DNA of 64,000 nt, from positions 1 to 64,000 of the forward strand of contig NZ_QOIN01000021.1 of the NCBI RefSeq assembly GCF_003323715.1, given 5' to 3'. Made by a program: the position numbers and the translations under genes. Positions 41,962-49,752 of this stretch are shown piece after piece. Every line of letters starts with the position of its first letter. Position 1 is the first letter of the stretch. The notes beneath the pieces are model-generated. The model did not search any database, had not been told where the DNA came from, and saw only the letters and a program-made list of their open reading frames with translations. This stretch comes from Streptomyces diacarni. Lineage in GTDB: Bacteria; Actinomycetota; Actinomycetes; Streptomycetales; Streptomycetaceae.

Positions 41962-42906
41962 ATGTCAGTGGCGGGTTGTTTGCAGGACAGGACCGCGATC
42001 GTCACCGGTGCCGGGCGCGGACTGGGCCGCGCCGAGGCGCTTGAGCTGGCCCGCCTCGGGGCCCGCGTCGTGGTCAACGACTTCGGGCGGCCCGGCAGGG
42101 ACGGGAGCGGCGAGGCGTCGGCCGGTCCCGCGGAACAGGTCGCCGCCGAGATCCGCGCGGCGGGCGGCGAGGCCGTCGCCCACCAGGGCGACGTGGCCGA
42201 CTTCCGTCAGGCCGAGGAGCTCGTGCGGCTGGCCGTCGACACCTACGGTTCGCTGGAGATCCTGGTCAACAACGCCGGCATCCTGCGGGACAGGATGGTC
42301 TTCTCGATGAGCGAGGACGAGTGGGACTCGGTCGTCCGCGTCCACCTCAAGGGGCACTTCAACACCACCCGCTTCGCCGCCGCGCACTGGCGCGAGAGGT
42401 CCAAGGCCGCCGGCGGCCCGGTCTACGGGCGGATCGTCAACACCTCCTCCGAGGCGTTCGTCGCGGGCTCGGCGGGCCAGCCCAACTACGCGGCGGCCAA
42501 GGGCGGCATCGTCGGTCTGACCACCTCCACGGCGGGCGCGCTGGCCAAGTACGGGGTGACGGCGAACGCCATCTGCCCCCGGGCGCGCACCCGGATGACC
42601 GAGGACGTCTTCGCCGGCTTCGCGGCGCCCGACGAGGGGCTCGACCCGCTCGCGCCCGAACACGTCTCCCCGCTGGTGGGCTATCTGGCCTCGCCCGCCG
42701 CCTTTCGCGTCAACGGGCAGCTCCTGGTGGTGCACGGCGGCATGGTGGCGCTGCTGGAGAGGCCGAAGGTGGCGGCGAAGTTCGACACGGACAAGGAGGT
42801 CTTCACCGTGGCGGAACTGGACGAGAAGCTGACCCCCTTCTTCGGCGCGCGCTCCCCGCAGGAGACCTTCGCGGCGGGCGAGGTGCTCGGCCTTTCGAAG
42901 GGCTGA
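41962..42906 (+). CDS. Short-chain dehydrogenase (3-hydroxyacyl-CoA dehydrogenase type, Hsd4A-like)
   Basis: This is a 314-residue protein. The cofactor motif is TGAGRGLG at 15-22, NNAG at 103-106, and the catalytic residues are Ser163, Tyr176 and Lys180 (PNYAAAKGG). The insertion NDFGRPGRDGSGEASAGPAE and the C-terminal extension (KVAAKFDTDKEVFTVAELDE) mark the peroxisomal multifunctional-enzyme-like group. That group includes the mycobacterial steroid side-chain dehydrogenase Hsd4A. It fits the step after MaoC hydration. It is the last gene of the operon, with a strong terminator 23 bases on. Confidence 0.93.
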   Translation: MSVAGCLQDRTAIVTGAGRGLGRAEALELARLGARVVVNDFGRPGRDGSGEASAGPAEQVAAEIRAAGGEAVAHQGDVADFRQAEELVRLAVDTYGSLEILVNNAGILRDRMVFSMSEDEWDSVVRVHLKGHFNTTRFAAAHWRERSKAAGGPVYGRIVNTSSEAFVAGSAGQPNYAAAKGGIVGLTTSTAGALAKYGVTANAICPRARTRMTEDVFAGFAAPDEGLDPLAPEHVSPLVGYLASPAAFRVNGQLLVVHGGMVALLERPKVAAKFDTDKEVFTVAELDEKLTPFFGARSPQETFAAGEVLGLSKG

Positions 42907-42928
42907 GCGCGCGCGGGAAGGGCCGTAC

Positions 42929-42976
42929 GGCGAAGCCCCGGCCGCCGTGGGTCGGGCGGGCGGCCGGGGCTTCGCC
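42929..42976 (+). terminator. Strong terminator after the SDR gene
   Basis: GGCGAAGCCCCGGCCGCC and GGCGGCCGGGGCTTCGCC form a perfect 18-bp stem with a 12-base loop, beginning 23 bases after the SDR stop. It also faces the leftward small gene ending at 43014, so it may work in both directions. Confidence 0.85.
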
Positions 42977-43013
42977 GTGCCGCGCGGCGGACATCGCCGC
43001 GCGGCACGGGGCA

Positions 43014-43160
43014 CTACGCGGGTTCGGGACGGCGGTGGCGTCCCTGCGCGGGTACGGTCTGTTCCTCTCGTGCGGCGGCTTCCCCCCTGTGCTTCCCCCG
43101 GTGAGTCCCCTCGCCGGCCGTCTGCGTGTCGCTCGGCGTCTCGGTCTGGGTGTCGGACAT
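43014..43160 (-). CDS. 48-residue conserved-type small protein (HRGKHRG motif)
   Basis: A short frame runs from ATG 43160 to TAG 43014, with GGAGTGA eight bases upstream. The product begins MSDTQTETPSDTQTAG and contains two basic motifs, HRGKHRGEAAA and GRHRRPEPA. These repeat a (G)RHR/KHRG theme familiar from tiny Streptomyces proteins of unknown role. Charge is split: acidic and polar at the front, His/Arg-rich at the back, which suggests RNA, metal or membrane-surface interaction. There is no signal peptide. It is followed by the bidirectional terminator at 42929. Confidence 0.68.
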   Translation of the reverse strand: MSDTQTETPSDTQTAGEGTHRGKHRGEAAAREEQTVPAQGRHRRPEPA

Positions 43161-43252
43161 CGTGATGTCACTCCGTCAATCGCTTGCTGCCGTCGTACCC
43201 GGCGGAGTTTAACGACCGGGAGCAGCCGACTTCAGGCCGTTTCAGCCGCTGG

Positions 43253-44830
43253 TCACGCCGTGCCGGTGGGCAGCGGAGCCTGCTGGAGCGGCACCGGTTT
43301 GCGCGCCGTCTCTCCCAGGGCCCCGAACGAGCCCGTGCCGCCTGCGGAAACGGCCCGGCGGACCAGGGAACCCAGCAGCCCGGAGGGCGACCCTCCGTGA
43401 CCTCGATGTTGTAGACCCGTGACGTCACCGCCCGTGCCGGAAGCCGGCGGTCCGGCCTGCCGCTGGGGCTCGGCCTGCCGCGGTGGCTCGCCGGCCCCGG
43501 GGGAGGGCGGAGGAGACGCCGGACGCGCCGGGTGCGCGGGCGGGTGCTGCGCATGCGAGGGGGGCTGTGCATGCGAGGGGGGCTGTGCATGCGAGGGGGG
43601 CTGAGACTCCGACGAGGGCGGCGGCGGAGAGGGCGGCGGGGACGAGACAGGGGAGGCGGACGGGGAGGGAGGCGAGCCCGGGGAGGGGGCCGCTGCCCGC
43701 GTCGGCGTCCGGGGCGCCGGCGGGGCCCCGGACGGTGGTGTGTCCGCACCCGGCGCGGGCGTCCCGGCTCCCTTCGTGGGGTCCTCGGGCCGCCGCTCGC
43801 TCCCGGCCGCCGACTCCTCACCGTCAGGCAGAGGCGCGCGCATGCGGGCCAGCCCGCACGGGTTGTGTGCCGTGGAGTAGGGGACCCGCAGCTCGCCGTC
43901 GGCCGTCCACAGACCCTTGCCCGTCAGCCAGCCCGGCGGGCTCGCCACGTGCCGCAACTCCTTGAGCCCCGGGCGCCACACGGCCGGCCAGGTGCCCTGC
44001 GCCGCGTCGACGCGCAGCGCCACCCCGCACCGTTCGGGCAGCAGCGTCTGGCCCGGCTGAACGGCGATCGGGGTGAGCCGGGTCCCGGCCGGGTGCAGCA
44101 CCTCGGGGAAGCGCACCGGACGGTGGCTGCCCAGCACGCCCCAGCCCAGCCGTTCCTCGCCGGGCGCGTCGGAGCTCACGAGCAGCAGTCCGCTGTCCGG
44201 GTCGGCCAGCAGCAGGCGGTCGTTGCTCTTCTCGGTGATCTGGAGGAGCGGCGAGACCGCGCCACCCGCGGCGAGATCGACGGCGACCGTCTTGGTCGGC
44301 CCCTCGCCTCCGGGCCCCTGGGCCTCGACCGCGAGCAGCCGCCCCTCCGGGTCCAGCCAGGCGCCGCCGGAGCAGCGGGCCTCGATCCGCGCGACGCGTT
44401 CGAGCGCACGCGGGGCGCCGGGTGTCACCCGCCACACGTCGGTGGCGCGGCCGCCCGCTGCCGCGGCGAGCGCGTAGGCGCGGATGCCGCAGGGGGCGGG
44501 GGGCAGCAGCCGCAGCTCGTCCGTCTCCACGGTGCCCAGGCGCAGTTCGCCGGTGTCGGGCCCGGAGGGGTAGAGCAGGGCCAGGGAGTGGTGCCCCGGT
44601 GCCGGGCGGGCGATGAGCACCCGCCCGTCCGCGAGCGGCAGCACGCCGCTGCCGGGGTCTTCGGGCTGCTTCACGGGCAGCGGCACCGCGTACGGTTCGG
44701 GACCGCCGAGCGTCCAGCGCTCGGGGTACCACAGCTCCGTGCCGGCGCGCGTGGTGAGACGGGCGGCATACGAGCCGTCCGCCGCGACCGTGAAGCTCCC
44801 GTTCATGACCTTCGCGACACTCGCCGTCAT
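43253..44830 (-). CDS. Putative beta-propeller-like protein with Pro/Ser-rich C-terminus
   Basis: The 525-residue protein starts at ATG 44830, preceded by GGAGGTGATCG. Residues 1-330 contain repeated beta-rich stretches (WTLGGPEPYAVPLP, DGRVLIARPAPGHHSLALL, VWRVTPGAPRALERVARI, NDRLLLADPDSGLLLVSS). These suggest a WD/PQQ-like propeller. No signal peptide is visible. Residues 335-470 are a Pro/Ser/Ala low-complexity segment containing a perfect SHAQPP triple repeat. The last 50 residues are again non-repetitive. I do not recognise the family or a catalytic motif. Confidence 0.62.
   Translation of the reverse strand: MTASVAKVMNGSFTVAADGSYAARLTTRAGTELWYPERWTLGGPEPYAVPLPVKQPEDPGSGVLPLADGRVLIARPAPGHHSLALLYPSGPDTGELRLGTVETDELRLLPPAPCGIRAYALAAAAGGRATDVWRVTPGAPRALERVARIEARCSGGAWLDPEGRLLAVEAQGPGGEGPTKTVAVDLAAGGAVSPLLQITEKSNDRLLLADPDSGLLLVSSDAPGEERLGWGVLGSHRPVRFPEVLHPAGTRLTPIAVQPGQTLLPERCGVALRVDAAQGTWPAVWRPGLKELRHVASPPGWLTGKGLWTADGELRVPYSTAHNPCGLARMRAPLPDGEESAAGSERRPEDPTKGAGTPAPGADTPPSGAPPAPRTPTRAAAPSPGSPPSPSASPVSSPPPSPPPPSSESQPPSHAQPPSHAQPPSHAQHPPAHPARPASPPPSPGAGEPPRQAEPQRQAGPPASGTGGDVTGLQHRGHGGSPSGLLGSLVRRAVSAGGTGSFGALGETARKPVPLQQAPLPTGTA
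43551..43604. repeat. Three nearly identical 18-base tandem repeats
   Basis: GCATGCGAGGGGGGCTGT occurs at 43551 and 43569, and at 43587 with only the last base changed. It encodes SHAQPP three times. Near-perfect identity indicates recent expansion. Confidence 0.92.
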
Positions 44831-45149
44831 GCCTCGATCACCTCCGGTGACCGAAACTAGGGGCGCCGTCGCGGGCGCACGACGGGGACCGAGGCGCTTC
44901 ACGCGTAAGGGTGACCGAAGACGGTGTTCGCCTGCGACGGCGCCCCGCGGTGTGCTGGGACCGGCGGTCCACGCCGGCGACGGCGGTGCGCGCCGGGCCG
45001 GAAACGGGCCGTGTCCGCGCGCGGCGGGCGCCCACCCGTCCGCGACCGCCGACCCCGGGACGTGCGGAGGACCGCCGGGCCCGGCGCCCGGAAAGAAGGG
45101 GCCGCAGGGGCCGGGGGAGACCTCGGGCGGGACAGGTAGCCTTGCCCCC
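44831..45149. other. Divergent intergenic region without a gene
   Basis: These 319 bases separate the propeller-like gene from the Nif3-like gene. I see no open frame with coding character, no tRNA and no RNase P core motif. The right end carries a -10-like TAGCCT (45137-45142) seven bases before the GTG start of the Nif3-like gene, implying a leaderless transcript. Confidence 0.6.
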
Positions 45150-46079
45150 GTGCCAGCACAGCCCGCCCTCTTCGAAGTCATCGCAGCGCTCGACGCCCTG
45201 TGGCCGCGCGAGCGTGCCGAGCAGTGGGACGCCGTCGGCACCGTGTGCGGCGACGTCACCGATCCCGAGGCCCGCGTCAGCCGCGTCCTGTTCGCCGTCG
45301 ACCCCGTGCAGCAGATCGCCGACGAGGCCGTCGCCACGGGCGCCCAACTCCTGGTCACCCACCACCCCCTCTATCTGCGCGGGACGACCACCGTCGCGGC
45401 CGACACCTTCAAGGGCCGCGTCGTCCACACCCTGATCCGCGGCGGAGTGGCCCTGCACGTCGCCCACACCAACGCCGACACAGCGGACCCGGGCGTCTCC
45501 GACGCGCTCGCCTCCGCGCTCGGGCTGCGCGTGCTGCGGCCCCTCGTGCCCGACCCCACGGACCCCGAGGGGCGCCGCGGGCTGGGCAGGGTCTGCGCGC
45601 TCGACCGCCCGCTCGCCCTCGGCGACCTGCTCGAGGCGGCCGCCGCCGCGCTGCCGGTCACCGCGCAGGGTGTCCGCGTCGCCGGCGATCCGACCGCGAC
45701 CGTGCGGACCGTCGCGGTGTGCGGCGGTTCGGGCGACAGCCTCTTCGACGCCGTACGCGCCGCGGGGGTCGACGCTTACCTGACCGCCGACCTGCGCCAC
45801 CACCCCGCCTCCGAGGCCCGCGAACACGCGCCGCTCGCCCTGCTGGACGCCGCGCACTTCGCCACCGAGTGGCCCTGGTGCGAGCAGGCCGCCGCGCAGC
45901 TCGACGCGATCGCCGAACGGGAGGGCTGGGACCTGCGCACCCAGGTCTCCCGCACCGTGACCGACCCGTGGACCGCGCACGCGCCCTCGCTGCCGCAGGC
46001 GTCCCCGCTCACTTCGCCTGCCACGCCCAGCCCCACCGCACCGACCGCCCACGACCTCACCCCGGGAGCCCCCAACTGA
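45150..46079 (+). CDS. Nif3-like dinuclear metal-centre protein
   Basis: The 309-residue protein starts at GTG 45150, seven bases after a -10-like TAGCCT, so probably leaderless. Metal-ligand motifs of the Nif3/YbgI family are present: TGAQLLVTHHPLYLRG, ALHVAHTNADTADPG and LLDAAHFATEWPW. These proteins form hexameric toroids with a two-metal site. Suggested roles include GTP cyclohydrolase-like chemistry, but no function is settled. Next come the zinc-ribbon and RNase H genes, a neighbourhood conserved in Streptomyces. The last 35 residues are Pro/Thr/Ser-rich. Confidence 0.93.
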   Translation: MPAQPALFEVIAALDALWPRERAEQWDAVGTVCGDVTDPEARVSRVLFAVDPVQQIADEAVATGAQLLVTHHPLYLRGTTTVAADTFKGRVVHTLIRGGVALHVAHTNADTADPGVSDALASALGLRVLRPLVPDPTDPEGRRGLGRVCALDRPLALGDLLEAAAAALPVTAQGVRVAGDPTATVRTVAVCGGSGDSLFDAVRAAGVDAYLTADLRHHPASEAREHAPLALLDAAHFATEWPWCEQAAAQLDAIAEREGWDLRTQVSRTVTDPWTAHAPSLPQASPLTSPATPSPTAPTAHDLTPGAPN

Positions 46080-46819
46080 ACGCCGCGCCCGCCGATCAGA
46101 TCCGCCTGCTCGACGTCCAGGCACTCGACATCCGCCTGTCGCAGCTCGCGCACAAGCGCAAGACCCTGCCCGAGCACGAGGAGATCCAGCGGCTGGAGGC
46201 CGACCACGCCCAGCTGCGCGACCTGCTCGTGGCCGCGCAGACGGAGGAGAGCGACACGGCGCGCGAGCAGACCAAGGCCGAGCAGGACGTCGACCAGGTC
46301 CGCCAGCGCGCCACCCGCGACCAGCAGCGTCTCGACTCCGGCGCCGTCACCAACCCCAGGGACCTGGAGAACCTCCAGAGCGAGATCGCCTCGCTGGCCA
46401 AGCGCCAGAGCGACCTGGAGGACGTCGTGCTGGAGGTGATGGAGCGCCGCGAGTCCGCCACAGGGCGCGCGGCCGAACTCGGCGAGCGCGTCGAGTCCGT
46501 CGGTACCGAGCTCCAGGAGACCACCGCCCGCCGGGACGCGGCGCTCGCCGAGATCGACGCGGAGGTGGAGAGCGTCCGCAAGGAGCGCGAGACCATCGCC
46601 GCCGCCGTCCCCGACGACCTCATCAAGCTCTACGACAAGATCCGCGAGCGCGAGGGCGGCGTCGGTGCCGCCAAGCTCTTCCAGCGCCGCTGCGAGGGCT
46701 GCCGCCTGGAGCTGAACATCACCGAGCTCAACGAGGTGCGCGAGGCGCCCGCCGACACCGTGGTCCGCTGCGAGAACTGCCGCCGCATCCTGGTGCGGAC
46801 CCCGGAGTCCGGCCTGTGA
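46076..46819 (+). CDS. C4-type zinc-ribbon coiled-coil protein (DUF164 family)
   Basis: This is a 247-residue protein. The only start near the conserved N-terminus (NAAPADQIRLLDVQALDIRL) is CTG 46076, overlapping the Nif3 stop as CTGA with GGGAG eight bases upstream. The next in-frame GTG is about 50 residues inside. Residues 20-180 form a long antiparallel coiled coil rich in Glu/Gln/Arg. The C-terminal zinc ribbon has CEGC and CENC. The family is implicated in RNA- or nucleic-acid-related work, without a defined activity. Its stop overlaps the RNase H gene start. Confidence 0.93.
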   Translation: MNAAPADQIRLLDVQALDIRLSQLAHKRKTLPEHEEIQRLEADHAQLRDLLVAAQTEESDTAREQTKAEQDVDQVRQRATRDQQRLDSGAVTNPRDLENLQSEIASLAKRQSDLEDVVLEVMERRESATGRAAELGERVESVGTELQETTARRDAALAEIDAEVESVRKERETIAAAVPDDLIKLYDKIREREGGVGAAKLFQRRCEGCRLELNITELNEVREAPADTVVRCENCRRILVRTPESGL

Positions 46820-48078
46820 GCTGGGGGCACCCCCGGCCGGAGACCGGCGGTGCCCCGGCCCGGCGGACGTTCGTCGTCGAGGCCGACGGCGGCTCCCGGG
46901 GCAACCCGGGCCCGGCGGGTTACGGCGCCGTCGTCCGGGACGCCGCCTCGGGGCAGACCCTGCGCGAGACCGCCGAGTTCCTCGGCCATGCCACCAACAA
47001 CGTCGCCGAGTACCGCGGTCTGCTGGCCGGGCTGCGCGCCGCCCACGAACTGGACGCCGATGCCGCCGTCCTGGTGCGGATGGACTCCAAGCTCGTCGTC
47101 GAGCAGATGTCGGGGCGCTGGAAGATCAAGCACCCGGACATGCGGCCTCTCGCGCTGGAGGCCGGCTCCGTCTTCCCGCCGGAGGCCGTGACCTACGAGT
47201 GGATCCCCCGCGCGGAGAACAAGCACGCCGACCGGCTCGCCAACGAGGCGATGGACGCGGGCAAGCGCGGCGTCAGCTGGCAGCCCGGCGCCTCCACCGC
47301 CGAACTCGACACGGCCGGCGCCGCGACGGGCTCCGCAGGCGTGGGGTCAGCCGACACGGGCTCCGCCGACGCCGGCTTCACCGACCCGGGGCCGGCCTCC
47401 ACCGACCCGGGGCCGACCGCTCCCGCCGTCCGCGTCGGCTGGGGCCCGGACATGGGGACGCCCACCACGTTCGTGCTGCTGCGGCACGGCGAGACGGCGC
47501 TCACCCCCGAGAAACGGTTCTCCGGCAGCGGCGGCAGCGATCCCGAACTCTCCGCCGTCGGGCGGCGGCAGGCCGCCGCCGTCGCCGACGCGCTGGCCGC
47601 GCGGGGCACCATCGAGGCCGTCGTCGCCTCGCCCCTGCGCCGCTGCCAGGAGACGGCCGCGGCGGTCGCCGGGCGCCTCGGGCTGAGCGTCCGCACGGAG
47701 GACGGGCTGCGCGAGACGGACTTCGGCGCCTGGGAGGGGCTGACCTTCGCCCAGGTCCGCGAACGCCACCCCGAGGACCTTCAGGCCTGGCTGGGCTCGG
47801 CCCACGCCTCGCCCACTTCAGGAGGCGAGTCGTTCGACGCCGTGGCCCGGCGGGTGGCGCGCTCCCGCGACCAGCTCCTGGCCCGCTACGCGGGCCGCAC
47901 CGTGCTCGTCGTCAGCCACGTCACCCCGGTCAAGACCCTGGTCAGGCTGGCGCTCGGCGCGCCCGTGGAGTCCCTCTTCCGCATGGAGCTCGCCGCCGCC
48001 TCCCTTACGGCCGTCGCCTACTACGCCGACGGCAACGCCTCGCTGCGCCTGCTCAACGACACGGCCCACCTGCGGTAG
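46816..48078 (+). CDS. Bifunctional RNase H / acid phosphatase
   Basis: The 420-residue protein starts at GTG 46816 (GTGA overlap). The N-terminal RNase H domain has catalytic Asp24 (VEADGGSRGNPGP), Glu65 (NNVAEYRGLL), Asp90 (RMDSKLVV) and a final acidic site (NKHADRLANEA). A Thr/Ala/Gly/Asp-rich linker (about residues 160-215) follows. The C-terminal histidine-phosphatase domain has VLLRHGETALTP and VVSHVTPVKTL. Such fusions are typical of actinobacteria and degrade RNA in RNA-DNA hybrids; the phosphatase half resembles alpha-ribazole phosphatase CobC. Both active sites look intact. Confidence 0.95.
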   Translation: MSWGHPRPETGGAPARRTFVVEADGGSRGNPGPAGYGAVVRDAASGQTLRETAEFLGHATNNVAEYRGLLAGLRAAHELDADAAVLVRMDSKLVVEQMSGRWKIKHPDMRPLALEAGSVFPPEAVTYEWIPRAENKHADRLANEAMDAGKRGVSWQPGASTAELDTAGAATGSAGVGSADTGSADAGFTDPGPASTDPGPTAPAVRVGWGPDMGTPTTFVLLRHGETALTPEKRFSGSGGSDPELSAVGRRQAAAVADALAARGTIEAVVASPLRRCQETAAAVAGRLGLSVRTEDGLRETDFGAWEGLTFAQVRERHPEDLQAWLGSAHASPTSGGESFDAVARRVARSRDQLLARYAGRTVLVVSHVTPVKTLVRLALGAPVESLFRMELAAASLTAVAYYADGNASLRLLNDTAHLR

Positions 48079-48111
48079 CCCCCGCCGGAAGGCCGCACGG
48101 AGGGCGGCGGG

Positions 48112-48744
48112 TCAGCGGCCCGCCGTCGCGGCCTGCGCCGCCAGCGCCTTGACGCGGTTCCAGTCCTTGGCGGCGAGAGCGTCCCCCGGGAGCATCCAGG
48201 TGCCGCCCACGCAGGCGACGTTGGGCAGGGCGAGGTACGAGCCCGCGTTGGCGGCCGAGACGCCGCCCGTGGGGCAGAAGCGGGCCTGGGGGAGGGGCGA
48301 GGCCAGCGACTTGAGGTAGGCGGTGCCGCCCGCCGCCTCGGCGGGGAAGAACTTCATCTCCCGCACGCCGCGCTCCAGGAGGGCGACGACCTCGGAGGTC
48401 GTCGAGACGCCGGGCAGGAACGGCACGCCAGAGGCGCGCATGGCCTCCAGCAGCGTGTCCGTCCACCCGGGGCTGACCAGGAAGCGGGCGCCCGCCTCCA
48501 CCGCCTCGCGCACGTTGTCCGGGCCCAGCACGGTCCCCGCGCCGACGACGGCTTCGGGGACGGCCTCGGCGATCGCCCGGATCGCCGCGGGCGCCGCCGG
48601 GGTGCGCAGCGTCACCTCGATCGCGGGCAGCCCGCCTGCCACGAGCGCCCGGGCGAGGGGCACGGCGTCCTCGACGTCGTCCAGTACGACGACGGGGATG
48701 ACGGGGGCGAGATCGAGGACGGAGGGGGCGGCGGGGCTGCTCAT
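48112..48744 (-). CDS. eda: 2-keto-3-deoxy-6-phosphogluconate (KDPG) / 2-keto-4-hydroxyglutarate aldolase
   Basis: This is a 210-residue class I aldolase. The Schiff-base Lys is in EMKFFPAEAAGG. The catalytic Glu is in AIEVTLRTPAA. VVGAGTVLGPDNV and FCPTGGVSAANAGSYL are also family signatures. It cleaves KDPG to pyruvate and glyceraldehyde 3-phosphate, the second step of Entner-Doudoroff. No edd is nearby, so the ketohydroxyglutarate or sugar-acid role is equally possible. ATG 48744 is preceded only by a distant GGAGGGG. Confidence 0.93.
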   Translation of the reverse strand: MSSPAAPSVLDLAPVIPVVVLDDVEDAVPLARALVAGGLPAIEVTLRTPAAPAAIRAIAEAVPEAVVGAGTVLGPDNVREAVEAGARFLVSPGWTDTLLEAMRASGVPFLPGVSTTSEVVALLERGVREMKFFPAEAAGGTAYLKSLASPLPQARFCPTGGVSAANAGSYLALPNVACVGGTWMLPGDALAAKDWNRVKALAAQAATAGR

Positions 48745-48814
48745 ACGCGTATGCTGCCCCTCCTCGCGCACGCCGCGCAACAGCCGTTGCGCCCCCTGCA
48801 ACGCGAGGCTTCCC

Positions 48815-49615
48815 CTACAGCTCCGTCACCACCACGTCGAGCGCGCTCGCCGCCCCCGGCTTGGGCTCGCCCTGCGGGCCTTCCACCACGTAGCCGAGGT
48901 CGCGCAGCGCGTCGGCCAGCTCCTGCGGGGTCCGCGGCTCTGCGCCCTCCTCCAGCAGCGCCCGCACCAGGCGGCCCTTCGTCGCCTTGTTGAAGTGGCT
49001 GACGACCGACCGCTTCTCCACACCGTCCACGGTCTTCGACTGCAACACCCGCACGGTGGCCGTCCGCCGCGCCGTGTCGCCCTTGGGCTTCCACATCGCG
49101 GCGTACGCCGACGAGCGCAGGTCGAGCACCAGGCCCTCACCGGCGGCCTGCGGAAGCGCCGACTCCAACGGCCCCCGCCAGTACCGGCCCAGCGACCCCG
49201 TGCCGGGCAGCTTCACGCCGCCCGAGAGCCGGTAGGAGGGGATGCGGTCCCCGGTGCCGACGGCGCCCCACAGCGCGGAGAAGACCAGCAGCGAGCGTGC
49301 GGCACGGCGGGCGGCAGCGGCGCTGAGACCACCCAGGTCCAGCGCGTCGTACAGCACCCCGGTGTACAGCTCGCCCGCCGGCCTGGTGGGCGCCGTGAGC
49401 AGTCCCGCGTTCTTGGCGACCTCGCCGCGCAGCCCCTCGCTGAGCCCGAGCACCTCGCGGGCCTTCTCCTCGTCCGCCCGGCAGAGCGCGACCAGCTCCT
49501 CCAGCACCGTCTCGCGGGCCGACGTCAGCTCGGGAAGGGAGAGCGAGGCCAACTCCAACGGGCCCTCCCGCCCGCCCTCGGCCTTCCCTTCTGACGGCGG
49601 CAACAGCACGAGCAC
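48815..49615 (-). CDS. yaaA: YaaA family peroxide-stress protein (UPF0246)
   Basis: The 266-residue protein starts at GTG 49615 with AAGGAG eight bases upstream. It opens with MLVLLPPSEGK and shows LYTGVLYDALDL, LLVFSALWGAV, DRIPSYRLS and VVSHFNKATKGRLVRALL. In E. coli YaaA lowers intracellular iron and limits peroxide damage. The family also binds DNA through a helix-hairpin-helix fold. The gene is next to eda on the same strand, but a 70-base gap suggests a separate transcript. Confidence 0.93.
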   Translation of the reverse strand: MLVLLPPSEGKAEGGREGPLELASLSLPELTSARETVLEELVALCRADEEKAREVLGLSEGLRGEVAKNAGLLTAPTRPAGELYTGVLYDALDLGGLSAAAARRAARSLLVFSALWGAVGTGDRIPSYRLSGGVKLPGTGSLGRYWRGPLESALPQAAGEGLVLDLRSSAYAAMWKPKGDTARRTATVRVLQSKTVDGVEKRSVVSHFNKATKGRLVRALLEEGAEPRTPQELADALRDLGYVVEGPQGEPKPGAASALDVVVTEL

Positions 49616-49752
49616 GGCACTTCTCCTTGTCCGGGGGCGCTCCCGGGCAGGGGTCCGGAAGCGGGGTGACGGTGTGAGAGCCAGCGTACGGAACCGTGCG
49701 CCGCCGGGCGTGCGAGGCTCACGCTGCTACGCGGTAGGAGAGGCGTGGGGGC

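Noticed and set aside
44831..45149. Possible RNase P RNA or other structured RNA before the Nif3-like gene
   Set aside because: None of the conserved RNase P core sequences is present; the GC-rich stretches pair only weakly.
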